Below are positions 18,236-29,200 of a stretch of DNA of 64,000 nt, one piece after another. The notes beneath the pieces are model-generated. The model saw nothing but the letters and a program-made list of their open reading frames with translations. It had not been told where the DNA came from and did not search any database. This DNA comes from JAVBMV01 sp031552145 (GTDB lineage Bacteria > Myxococcota > Myxococcia > Myxococcales > UBA5297), in assembly GCA_031552145.1 (NCBI GenBank), contig JAVBMV010000005.1:248001-312000 (forward strand). The letters run 5' to 3'. The position numbers and the translations under genes were made by a program. The stretch's first letter is position 1. Each line of letters opens with the position of its first letter.

Positions 18236-18251
18236 GAGGCGCTCCGAAGCG
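18236..18251. repeat. Small hairpin upstream of ftsH
   Basis: GGCGCT-CCGA-AGCGCC forms a perfect six-base stem with a four-base loop in the 114-base tilS-ftsH gap. There is no T run, so a terminator is unlikely; the role is unknown. Confidence 0.3.
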
Positions 18252-18307
18252 CCGCGCGATCTGGCTGCCCACTGGCGCCCATTCGCGCCATCCGGTAGAG
18301 GGAGAGA

Positions 18308-20266
<1,959 letters not shown>

Positions 20267-20268
20267 GC

Positions 20269-21132
20269 GTGGCGCTCGAGCACGAGAGCGCCGCGCGCGC
20301 ATTTCGCTCCATACGGCTCGGGGGGCGCTCCTTCACCTGGGGCGCCCGCACCTATGTGATGGGGATCCTCAACGTTACGCCCGACTCCTTCTCCGACGGC
20401 GGCAGCCACGCTGACGCCGCGAGCGCGGTGGAGGCCGGAGAGCGAATGGTGGCCGAGGGGGCCGACCTCATCGACATCGGCGGCGAGTCGACCCGCCCTG
20501 GCTTCGCGCCCGTTCCGGAGGAGGAGCAACTCGAGAGGGTCCTGCCCGTCGTCGCCGAGCTCTCGCGCAGGGTCGAGGTGCCGCTCTCCATCGACACCCG
20601 GAGCGCCCGTGTCGCGCGCGCCGCGCTCGATGCCGGGGCCGCGCTCGTCAACGATGTCTCGGCCTTCGCATTCGATCCGCGGATGGCCTCCCTCGTCGCG
20701 GAGCGGGGGGTGGCCGCCTGTGCCATGCACTCGCTCGACCTGCGCGCGCTCCCGGAGAATCAGGTGATGGAGCGGCTCGTCGCCGACCTGGCGCGACTGC
20801 TCGCCCGCGCGGAGCTCTCGTCCGTCGCGCGCGAGGCGCTGCTGATCGATCCGGGCATCGGCTTCGGCAAAAGTGGCGCGCGGAACCTCACGCTGCTGCG
20901 CGAGTTGGGCAGACTGCGCGCGCTGGGTCACCCCATCCTGGTCGGTGCATCGAGGAAGTCCTTCCTGGGGGCAATCACCGGCAGAGGCGCGCGGGAGCGC
21001 CTCCCCGAATCGTTGGCAGCGCTCGTCGCCGCCATCCGCGAGGGTGCGGATGTGCTCAGGGTGCACGATGTGGCCGCGTCGGTGGCGGCCGCGCGGGTCG
21101 CGGACGCACTCTTTCGCGGTGTCGGCGCTTGA
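20269..21132 (+). CDS. folP: Dihydropteroate synthase
   Basis: FolP condenses p-aminobenzoate with dihydropterin pyrophosphate in folate synthesis and is the sulfonamide target. The 287-residue product has GILNVTPDSFSDGG, DLIDIGGESTRPG and, later, LIDPGIGFGKS, together with a C-terminal RVHDV segment, all characteristic of the family. The start is the GTG at 20269, two bases after the ftsH stop; a few residues more or less are possible. The gene order ftsH-folP-glmM is a common arrangement in bacteria. Confidence 0.93.
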   Translation: MALEHESAARAFRSIRLGGRSFTWGARTYVMGILNVTPDSFSDGGSHADAASAVEAGERMVAEGADLIDIGGESTRPGFAPVPEEEQLERVLPVVAELSRRVEVPLSIDTRSARVARAALDAGAALVNDVSAFAFDPRMASLVAERGVAACAMHSLDLRALPENQVMERLVADLARLLARAELSSVAREALLIDPGIGFGKSGARNLTLLRELGRLRALGHPILVGASRKSFLGAITGRGARERLPESLAALVAAIREGADVLRVHDVAASVAAARVADALFRGVGA

Positions 21133-21181
21133 AACGCGCTCTAGAACCTGCTTGAAGGCGCCCACTCAGGAGCGATACCCC

Positions 21182-22555
21182 ATGTATGTCCCAGCGATGC
21201 CTGCCCCCCGGAAGCTATTCGGAACCGACGGAATACGAGGTGTGGCGAACGAATACCCGATGACCGTCGAGGTGGCGATGCAGGTAGGGCGCGCCATCGC
21301 CTATCTCTCGAGGAGGGGCGACCACGGCCACCGCATCGTCATCGGCAAGGATACGCGCGTGTCGGGCTACATGCTCGAGACGGCGCTCGCCTCGGGGATC
21401 TGCTCCATGGGCGTCGATGTACTCCTGGTGGGGCCGCTGCCGACGCCGGGCATCGCCTTCATCACACAGTCGATGCGCGCCGATGCCGGCGCTGTCATCA
21501 GCGCTTCGCACAACCCCTACCATGACAATGGCATCAAGTTCTTCGGGCGCGACGGCTTCAAGCTGCCCGACGAGCTGGAGCTGCGGATCGAGGAGCTCTT
21601 CTTCAACAACACGCTGGAGAGCCTGCGCCCCACCGCGGCGAAGATCGGCAAGGCGACGCGCGTCGACGACGCCACTGGCCGCTACATCGTCTTCCTCAAG
21701 AACTCCTTCCCCAAGGAGCTGACGCTCGACGGGATGAAGGTGGTGGTCGACTGCGCCAATGGCGCCGCCTACAGAGTGGCTCCCGCCGTCTTCGAGGAGC
21801 TGGGCGCCAAGGTGCTCGCGCTCGGTGTGCAACCCAACGGCGAGAACATCAACGCAGGCTGCGGCGCGCTCCACCCCCAGTCGATGGCGAAGGCGGTGGT
21901 CGAGAGCGGGGCGGCGATCGGGATCGCGCTCGACGGCGACGCCGACCGCGTCATCGTGGTGGACGAGAAGGGACAAGTGGTCGATGGCGACGCCATCATG
22001 GCCATCTGCGCGGCCGACCTGATGGAACAGGGGCGGCTCGCCAACAAGACCGTCGTCGCGACGGTGATGAGTAATCAGGGGCTCGACACCGCGCTCAAGT
22101 CGTTTGGCGCCAAGCTCGTGCGGACGAGCGTCGGCGATCGCTATGTGGTCGAAGAGATGCGGCGCATCGGCTCCACCTTCGGCGGAGAGCAGAGCGGTCA
22201 CCTCATCTTCCTCGACAGCGCCACCACCGGCGACGGCGCTGTCGCGGCGCTCGAGCTGCTCGCGATCATGCAGCGCACGGGCAAGCCGCTCTCGGAGCTG
22301 GCCAAGGTCTTCTCGCCGGCGCCCCAGACGCAGCTCAACGTCGCCATCAAGCGGCGCAGCGAGCTCTCCTCGCTGCCCGGCGTGCAGCGAGCGATCGCGG
22401 CCGCCGAGGCTCGCCTCGGCGGCGAGGGGCGCGTGCTGGTGCGCTTCTCGGGCACCGAGATGAAGGTGCGCGTGCTGGTCGAAGGGCCCAACGAGGCGCT
22501 CAATAGATCCTGCGCGGAGCAGATCGCCGAGGAGCTCTCGAGCGCTCTCGCCTAG
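21182..22555 (+). CDS. glmM: Phosphoglucosamine mutase
   Basis: GlmM converts glucosamine-6-phosphate to glucosamine-1-phosphate for UDP-GlcNAc, the precursor of peptidoglycan and lipid A. The 457-residue product has LFGTDGIRG near the start, the phosphoserine loop ISASHNP with Ser109, the metal loop DGDADR, and the phosphate-binding RFSGTE near the end. The ATG at 21182 has AGGAG nine bases upstream. The frame is open much further upstream but only as a shadow of folP. Its stop overlaps the stop of the convergent threonine ammonia-lyase gene by four bases. Confidence 0.95.
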   Translation: MYVPAMPAPRKLFGTDGIRGVANEYPMTVEVAMQVGRAIAYLSRRGDHGHRIVIGKDTRVSGYMLETALASGICSMGVDVLLVGPLPTPGIAFITQSMRADAGAVISASHNPYHDNGIKFFGRDGFKLPDELELRIEELFFNNTLESLRPTAAKIGKATRVDDATGRYIVFLKNSFPKELTLDGMKVVVDCANGAAYRVAPAVFEELGAKVLALGVQPNGENINAGCGALHPQSMAKAVVESGAAIGIALDGDADRVIVVDEKGQVVDGDAIMAICAADLMEQGRLANKTVVATVMSNQGLDTALKSFGAKLVRTSVGDRYVVEEMRRIGSTFGGEQSGHLIFLDSATTGDGAVAALELLAIMQRTGKPLSELAKVFSPAPQTQLNVAIKRRSELSSLPGVQRAIAAAEARLGGEGRVLVRFSGTEMKVRVLVEGPNEALNRSCAEQIAEELSSALA

Positions 22556-23766
22556 AGGAGCGTTTCGGCGCGCCAGCCGCCCTCGGCCAGCGCAGCGAGC
22601 AAGATCTCGGTGTGCTCCTGGCCGCGCGTCTCGAGCTTCAGCTCGATCTCGGTCTCGCCCAAGGCCGCCTGAGTGGCGAAGGCGCGTTGGTGGAAGACCT
22701 CAAGCACGTTGACGCCCTGCTCGGCGATGACGGTCATCATGCGCGCCAGGAAGCCCGGACGATCGGGTACGCGCACCTTGAGCCGCACCAGGCGCCCGTC
22801 CTTGACGAGGCCGCGCTCGATGATGCGCGCCAGCGTGTTGACGTCGATGTTTCCGCCCGAGAGCACCATGGCGACGCGCTTGCCCCGCACCGAGGGGATC
22901 TTGTCGTTGAGGAGCGCCGCGAGCGGCACCGCGCCCGCACCCTCGGCGACGGTCTTCTCTCGCTCGAGGAGCACAAGGATCGCGTTGGCGATCTCGTTCT
23001 CGTCGACGGTGACGATGTCGTCGACGTAGCGCTGCACCAGCTCCATGGTGCGCTCCGCGGGGCGCCTCACCGCGATGCCGTCGGCGATGGTGTTGGCGTG
23101 GCCCAGCGTCACCGGCAATCCCTCGGCGATAGAGCGGCGCATGGAGGGGATCACGGCCGTCTCCACGCCGATGATCTTGATGCCGGGGTTTACCTCTTTG
23201 ATGGCGGTGGCGATGCCCGAGATGAGGCCGCCTCCGCCGATCGGGACGAGCACCGCCTGTACATAGGGGTTCTGCTCGATCAACTCCATGCCAATCGTGC
23301 CCTGGCCCGCGATGATGTGGTCGTCATCGAAGGGATGTACGAAGGCGAGCTTCTCGGCGGCCTCTATCGCGCGCGCGCCCTCGACGGCCTCATCGAAGTT
23401 GGCGCCGTGCAGGACCACCTTGGCGCCGAAGTTGCGGGTGTTCTGCACCTTGATGAGCGGCGTGCGCTCGGGCATCACGATGGTGGCCGGGATCCCCAGC
23501 CTTCCCGCGTGGAAGCTGACCGCCTGCGCGTGGTTGCCCGCGGAGGCGGCGATGATGCCTCGTGCCTTCGCCTCGGCGGGGAGGTTGAGCAGGCAGTTGA
23601 GCGCGCCGCGCTCCTTGAAGGAGCCCGTCAACTGCAGGTTCTCGAACTTGAGGAAGAGCGTGCTCCCACACAAACGTGAGAGCGTCTCCGAGCGCGTGCA
23701 GGGAGTGGTGATGATCTGCTCTGCGATTCGGCTCCGGGCTGCCTCGATACTCTTCAGGTCGATCAC
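22552..23766 (-). CDS. ilvA: Threonine ammonia-lyase with C-terminal ACT domain
   Basis: This PLP enzyme deaminates threonine to 2-oxobutyrate. The 404-residue product has the PLP lysine in GSFKERGALN (Lys51), the phosphate loop around SAGNHAQ, a glycine-rich GGGGLISG loop, and a single C-terminal ACT domain from about residue 330. The size and single ACT domain match the shorter ilvA/tdcB-like form found widely, rather than the 514-residue E. coli IlvA with two regulatory domains. It is 22 bases downstream of the carbamate kinase gene on the same strand, which hints at a link between threonine breakdown and ATP generation, although no other genes of such a route are here. Confidence 0.9.
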   Translation of the reverse strand: MIDLKSIEAARSRIAEQIITTPCTRSETLSRLCGSTLFLKFENLQLTGSFKERGALNCLLNLPAEAKARGIIAASAGNHAQAVSFHAGRLGIPATIVMPERTPLIKVQNTRNFGAKVVLHGANFDEAVEGARAIEAAEKLAFVHPFDDDHIIAGQGTIGMELIEQNPYVQAVLVPIGGGGLISGIATAIKEVNPGIKIIGVETAVIPSMRRSIAEGLPVTLGHANTIADGIAVRRPAERTMELVQRYVDDIVTVDENEIANAILVLLEREKTVAEGAGAVPLAALLNDKIPSVRGKRVAMVLSGGNIDVNTLARIIERGLVKDGRLVRLKVRVPDRPGFLARMMTVIAEQGVNVLEVFHQRAFATQAALGETEIELKLETRGQEHTEILLAALAEGGWRAETLL

Positions 23767-23788
23767 GGCGATCTCTCAGTCGGTGTGG

Positions 23789-24742
23789 CTAGGGGACGAC
23801 GCGCGTCCCAGTCTTTCCGGCGAAGGCATCTATCAGATTTGGTGGGTCGGTGATGAGCGCCTCACCTCCGCCTCCCTCCAGAAATTGGATCACCGCCTCG
23901 ATCTTTGGCTTCATGCTCCCCGGCGCGAATTGTCCCTCGCCCAGGTGACGGCGCGCCTCCGCGACGGTCATGCGATCGATGGCCCTCTCGCCCGGCTTCT
24001 TGAAGTCGATGCAGACCTGCTTCACCGCGGTGGAGATGACGAAGAGGTCGGCCTTTAGCTCGCGGGCCAGGAGGCTGCTCGCCAGATCCTTGTCGATGAC
24101 CGCCTCGGCGCCGACGAGGTGGCCGTTCGGCTCCTCGGTCACCGGGATGCCGCCGCCACCCGCGGCGATGACGATGGCGCCGCTATCGAGCAGCGCGCGA
24201 ATGGCGTCGAGCTCGACGATTCGCCTGGGCTGCGGCGACGGAACCACTCGGCGATAGCCGCGCCCCGAATCCTCGACCACGTGCCAGCCATCGAGCGCCT
24301 GATGCTCCTCGGCTTGCTCCTTCGTCATGAAGGAACCGATCGGCTTCGTAGGGTGCGCCCAGGAGGGGTCGTTTCTGTCGACGACCGTCTGGGTGATCAC
24401 TGTCGCGACGGTGGGAGACCCCGGGCGCCGAGAGAGCTCGTTCTGAAGCGCCATCTGGAGCTGGTAGCCGATGGAGCCCTGCGACTCGGCGCCACAGGCA
24501 TCGAGCGGCTGTTCGGAGATCTCCGCGCGCGCCAGCTCGCTGCGCCGCAGGATGAAGCCCACCTGCGGGCCGTTGCCGTGCGTCACTACCACGCGGTAGC
24601 CGCGCTCGATGAGCGCCGCGATATGGCGGCAGGTCTCGACGGCGGCGGCATATTGGTCGCGCGACGAGGTCTTCTTGGGGTCGAGAATGAGCGAGTTTCC
24701 GCCCACCGCGATGAGGGCGAGCTTCTTGGCCGAGGCTGACAT
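23789..24742 (-). CDS. arcC: Carbamate kinase
   Basis: Carbamate kinase makes ATP and carbamate from carbamoyl phosphate and ADP, usually as the last step of arginine deiminase or similar pathways. The 317-residue product has VAVGGNSLI-type N-terminal loop residues (ALIAVGGNSL), VVTHGNGPQVGFIL, VIAAGGGGIPV and the DKDLASSLLA segment of the amino acid kinase family. The ATG at 24742 begins directly before the conserved core; the frame is open 15 codons further. No arginine deiminase or ornithine carbamoyltransferase gene accompanies it, so the source of carbamoyl phosphate is unknown. Confidence 0.92.
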   Translation of the reverse strand: MSASAKKLALIAVGGNSLILDPKKTSSRDQYAAAVETCRHIAALIERGYRVVVTHGNGPQVGFILRRSELARAEISEQPLDACGAESQGSIGYQLQMALQNELSRRPGSPTVATVITQTVVDRNDPSWAHPTKPIGSFMTKEQAEEHQALDGWHVVEDSGRGYRRVVPSPQPRRIVELDAIRALLDSGAIVIAAGGGGIPVTEEPNGHLVGAEAVIDKDLASSLLARELKADLFVISTAVKQVCIDFKKPGERAIDRMTVAEARRHLGEGQFAPGSMKPKIEAVIQFLEGGGGEALITDPPNLIDAFAGKTGTRVVP

Positions 24743-24763
24743 GGGTGCTGGACCTGTCTCTGG

Positions 24764-24799
24764 TTCACGGCCCGCGGGCGGTGCCACGCGGGCCGTGAA
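24764..24799. repeat. Very stable intergenic hairpin upstream of carbamate kinase
   Basis: A perfect 13-base stem (TTCACGGCCCGCG pairing with CGCGGGCCGTGAA, 10-base loop) lies between the FKBP stop and the arcC start, 22 bases before the ATG. There is no T run on either side. It may act as a terminator for the FKBP gene or influence arcC expression. Confidence 0.55.
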
Positions 24800-24800
24800 G

Positions 24801-24812
24801 TTGGTATACCAA
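24801..24812. promoter_or_regulatory. Perfect 12-bp palindrome, possible operator
   Basis: TTGGTATACCAA is a perfect palindrome next to the hairpin at 24764-24799 and 18 bases from the FKBP stop. It stands out as AT-rich in a GC-rich region and could be a regulator site for arcC and ilvA. Confidence 0.35.
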
Positions 24813-24829
24813 TTAATCGACGGCGCGTG

Positions 24830-25348
24830 CTACTTCACCTCGAGCAGCTCGACCTCGAAGACGAGGGTGGCGCCGCCGGGGATGGAGGGGCGGCCGAAGT
24901 CACCGTAGGCGATGGAAGAGGGGCAGATGAGCTGCGCCTTGCCGCCCGGCTTCATCTTCTGAAGGCCCTCGGTCCAGCAGGGGATTACCCCGTTGAGCGG
25001 GAACTCGGCGGGGGTGCCGCGCTTGTAGGAGCTGTCGAACTCGGTGCCATCGACGAGCGTCCCCTTGTAGTGCACCTTCACAGTGCTTGTCGCCGCGGGG
25101 GAGGCGCCCTTGCCCTCGGTCAGGTCCTTGTAGACCAGGCCCGAGTCGAACTTCTTGGCTCCCTCGGCGACCGCCTTGTCGGCGTAGGCCGCCCCGCGCG
25201 CCTTTTCGGCGTCCGGCGTCGGGCGCGGGGGAGGAGTAGGAGCGGGGGCCTGCGCGGCGGGCTTCGCCGGTTCGGTCTTGGCCTTCTCGGCTGGCTTGTT
25301 GTTGCAGGCTGCGAGGAGTGCGGCGGCTACGACGAGTGCGATACGCAT
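24830..25348 (-). CDS. FKBP-type peptidyl-prolyl isomerase lipoprotein
   Basis: The 172-residue product is a probable periplasmic or outer-membrane folding helper. It has a lipoprotein signal with Cys15 (LLAAC), a lysine-, alanine- and proline-rich linker to about residue 45, a helical segment, and an FKBP domain from about residue 85. The FKBP core shows VHYKGTLVDGTEFDSSY, GVIPCWTEGLQKMKPGG and IPGGATLVFEVELLEV, including the active-site aromatic residues. It resembles FkpA or Mip but lacks their long dimerisation domain. It is upstream of arcC on the same strand. Confidence 0.92.
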   Translation of the reverse strand: MRIALVVAAALLAACNNKPAEKAKTEPAKPAAQAPAPTPPPRPTPDAEKARGAAYADKAVAEGAKKFDSGLVYKDLTEGKGASPAATSTVKVHYKGTLVDGTEFDSSYKRGTPAEFPLNGVIPCWTEGLQKMKPGGKAQLICPSSIAYGDFGRPSIPGGATLVFEVELLEVK

Positions 25349-25498
25349 GTTCTTCCTTTCGGTAGGGCCACCCCCCTGAGGGGCGACGACGCGGGAAAAG
25401 AGGCTTATAGCGCGTCCCGCGAGCCGGGCGCTCGCAGGGTGGCCGCGCTATTCTCTCTTTTCCTGGGTACGCACACACTTTTTCAAGGGGAGGCCTAG

Positions 25499-25699
25499 AT
25501 GGCCGAGAAGCTCGCACCGCAGGGGGAGTCGATGAGGCAGGCGCTGCTCTGGATCGACCAGCGTCGCCGGGAGGAGCCCTCCTTGCGCCTGATCAACCTC
25601 CTGGACGAGGCATCGCTGCGGTACGACCTTTCCCCCCTGGAAGCGGACTACCTTTGGCGTTCGCTCACCCAGGTCGCGTCTGGCGGGCGGGGGGAGTAA
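25499..25699 (+). CDS. Small conserved-looking protein of unknown function
   Basis: The 66-residue product is soluble, predicted all-helical and charged, with no known motif. A GGGGAGG sequence lies about five bases before the ATG and codon usage is typical of the region, which supports a real gene. It lies 39 bases upstream of the universal stress protein gene and the two may form one transcript. Confidence 0.55.
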   Translation: MAEKLAPQGESMRQALLWIDQRRREEPSLRLINLLDEASLRYDLSPLEADYLWRSLTQVASGGRGE

Positions 25700-25738
25700 G
25701 ATCCGGGGTGTCGTACCAGAGCGCATAAGGAGGACGCC

Positions 25739-26227
25739 ATGCTCCAGTGGAACTCGATCGTCTGCCCGATTGACTTCTCCGACGCCGCGCGAGAGGCGAT
25801 GCACCTGGCTGCCGACATCGCCAGCAGGCACGGCGCCGCCCTCCACCTCGTCCACATCTATCAAGTACCCGGAATCTCCTTTCCCGAGGCGACCGTCTAC
25901 TCGGGGCAGGAGGCGCTGGAGAAGCTGCTCGACGCCACGGGCAAGGAGCTTGCGGCCTGGCGCGCCGAAGCGCGCTCGATGGGGGCCGACCGGGTGGAGA
26001 CCCACGCCATCATGGGCGTGCCCTACAGCGAGATCATCCGCTTCGTCCGGAACAACCACTGCGACCTGCTGGTGCTCGGAACCCACGGGCGCACAGCGCT
26101 GATGCGCGCCCTGATGGGCTCGGTCGCCGAGAAGGTCGTGCGCCACGCCCCCTGTCCCGTCCTGACCGTGCGGCCACAGCGGGCCCATGTCGCCGAAGAG
26201 GTGGGCGCCGAGACGCAGACGCAGTAG
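25739..26227 (+). CDS. Universal stress protein, UspA family
   Basis: The 162-residue product is a single UspA domain. It begins with a hydrophobic strand and VCPIDFSDAAREA, and has the nucleotide-binding pattern GTHGRT from residue 114 followed by GSVAEKVVRHAPCPVLTV near 127. Members with this G-2x-G-9x-GS pattern usually bind ATP, and they typically help cells survive starvation or other stress. An AGGAGG site precedes the ATG. It is convergent with the giant lipoprotein gene, whose stop is 44 bases away, with no clear terminator between. Confidence 0.9.
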   Translation: MLQWNSIVCPIDFSDAAREAMHLAADIASRHGAALHLVHIYQVPGISFPEATVYSGQEALEKLLDATGKELAAWRAEARSMGADRVETHAIMGVPYSEIIRFVRNNHCDLLVLGTHGRTALMRALMGSVAEKVVRHAPCPVLTVRPQRAHVAEEVGAETQTQ

Positions 26228-26270
26228 GCGATGAGAAGAGGATGCCCTCCGCCGGGAAGCCAGCTTCGCG

Positions 26271-29200
26271 TTATGGCTCGCAGCGATGGTCTGCGAGCAG
26301 GTGGCCCGGCACACAGGAGGTGGCTCGGCAGGAACCCATCCCTGCGTCTACATGGCACTCCGAGGTGGCGGCATTTCGCAGGTCCAGGCAGTTCTCACAG
26401 GAGTCGCCGCAGCACGTTATCGAGTTTTCGGGAAGGCAGGAGAGACCGCCCGTGCGCGCTCTAAATCCCGCATGGCACGCTGTGACGGGGCCACCGTAAT
26501 CGGCAGATGCCAGGGTCGACTGCTCGTCCAAGACGGCAACGGGACTGTTCGCCATGAATGAGTTGTCGGTGCTGCCGATGCCCAGCGCGCCATCGGCATT
26601 CCTGCCCAAACATCGTACGGAGCCATCAGGGTGGAGCGCACACACTCCGTTGTCGCCCAGCGCGAAAGTGATTCCGGAGGCATGCAGCCCATAAACTGGA
26701 TGCCAGCGCATCGAGTTCGTGATGTCGCTACCGAATATTCCATTGTAGCTGTAGCCTCTGCATTGAATGGTGCCAGTTTCGCTCATGATTGCGCATGCGT
26801 AGCCTGGTGTGAGCTGAAGCGACGACATCGACGGGGCAGGAGTCAGCGCGCGCGGGGCGATTGCTTGGCCTGCGCTATCGGCGCCGAATTCTCCGGACTG
26901 GTTGAGTCCCCAGCAGAATGCCGAGCCATCTCGAGAGAGCACACAGGAGCGATCCACTGATGCTACGAGCGAGACTGGCTCTTCGAAGTTGGGTAGTAGC
27001 TCGACGCGCCGGGGTATATCGAATTCGCTGGCGTCGAGTGTGCCGTCAGAGTGCCAAACCCCGATCGCGCCGTTGCGGTTGTCTCCCCAGCAGTGAATTT
27101 CTCCGGAAGAGAACCCTGCGCATTTGTGAAAAGCCCCTCCCGCAAGGGTAACCGCGCCCGCTCCAGGAGGAAAGAGCGCCGTGGGCTGTTTGGGGATACC
27201 CCCGCCGCCCCAGCAGATTACGCCGCCAACGCTCGTCAGCGCGCAGATTTCGCTAAAACCCACCGCCAAGTCGGACGCCCTCCAGTCCTGACCCGGGAGA
27301 GGAATGGGTGTTCTGCTCGAGTATGGAGAAGCCCCGCCGTCTCCCAGCTGTCCATCGGAGTTGCTGCCCCAACACCGAACGAGCCCCTCGTCCGAGATCA
27401 GGCAGGAATTGTTGGGACCCAGCGCCACCTTTTGAACGCCGTAGTCCCAGACCAGTCTCGGCGAGCGGGCGGCGCCAGAGCTGCCCGCCTTTCCATAGGA
27501 GTTGTTGCCCCAGCACTTGAGTGCGTGTGTATCCTTAAGTATCGAGCAATAGGTGTTGGCCGAGGCCCCATTGTTCGCGGAGGCGATGCGAGCAGTCTCC
27601 TCACACCCTTGGAGGCCCATCATAAAGCCGGGTGCGCACGTCATTGGCGTTCCTTGGCATCGCCCCGACATGCAAGTGCCCGACTCCATGTTTGCCATGC
27701 CTTCCATCAAGACGCAGCTCGTCGAAGGGGAGCCACATGCTGTTATGGAGTCTGGCTCGCATGCGGCTCCCAAGCTGTCCTTGTGAAAGCCTGACTTGCA
27801 ACTGTCGACGCGGCACGCTCCGTCGCTGCAGGACATGGAGAGAGCGTTTGAATCCGAGCAGCTGTTCAATAAGCTCCCGCAGCGAGCGGTGGTGTCCACC
27901 TCACACACAGTGCCGTTCTCCGCGATATGGTATCCCGTGTCGCAGCGCTCTGCCTGGCAGATGCCCCAGACGCAGGCCGCGACTTGGACGTGGCCCACTC
28001 CGACGAGATATTCACAATTTCTGGAAAAATCTCCGCATGATTGGTTCGTGTCTTGAATGCACCCATCTGCGTCCCGATGATAGCCGGGTATGCAGGAAAG
28101 AACTTCGCATGAGGGTTCATTGCTCCCATAGTCGCAGGACGAAATGGCCCCTGCGTGAGCAGAGGCGCAGTCCGGACAAGCTGCCCACAAGCACTGTGTG
28201 CCAACCGCGACGAAGCCGCTCTTGCAGTAGGGAGGGGTCCCGGAATAGTCCTCGACATCTGGAGGAGGGCCGTTTCCTACGAGCGCCTGAGGCGCCATAG
28301 TATTAGTCATTCCAGCGAGTGCCCGGTAACCCCAACAGTGTGCCGAGCCATCCGACGCAACGGCGCAGGTGCCCTGATAGCCCGCGGCGACCGCCTTCAC
28401 GCCAGCGCCCATCGCGGGCATCGGTGCTACGAGGGGACTCGCGACCGCTCGCGAGACTCCCAAAGCTCCGCCCGCTCCAGAGCCCCAGCAGCCAAGAGTG
28501 CCTTCCTGAATGACGCAGGTATGACCAGAGCCAAGGCTCAACGCGCTAACACTTTCGACGTATGTCATCGGCGTTGGCAGCGCATTGCGAACCAGAGGAT
28601 CTATTCCGGCGGTATATTGCCAATTGGCTCCCCAGCATACGATCGCGCTGTCGAGCATCTCCGCGCAAGCTGTTTTGTTCGTCGCGAAGAGTCGCGCCAC
28701 GGTGCCTTGCGGGAGCTTCGCTCTTATCGGCCTCACTGACCGCGTGCCGGCATCGAGTCGCTCGTCGCTGCCGAGCTGCAGGTAGTCATTGTGACCCCAG
28801 CACCATACCGATCCGTCGGTGAGCAGAACGCATGCAAAATCGTCCCCCGCGGCGAGTTGCTTCACGTTCGCGCCTGAGGGTCCTATGTTGACATCGACGG
28901 GGTTGGGCGAATCAGCCGTGGCGCTCGGACCAAGCCACTCTTTTCCTCCCCAGCATTTGACTCTCTCTTGTGCAGTGAGCGCACAGCTGAACTCCTTGCC
29001 AACTGCGATATCGACAGCGCTCCAGTCGTGGGACGAGTAAATAGAGTCGGTGACCGCTTCGGGCTCTGTCTGCCCGACGGTCAAACTGCTATTCCCCAAG
29101 CGCCCTCTTGTCCCTTTCCCTGCGCAGAGAACCGCGCCGTCCTCCTTCAGGAAACAGGCATGTTCTGCTCCGAGGGCCACCTTTTTGACGCCCGCTTGGA

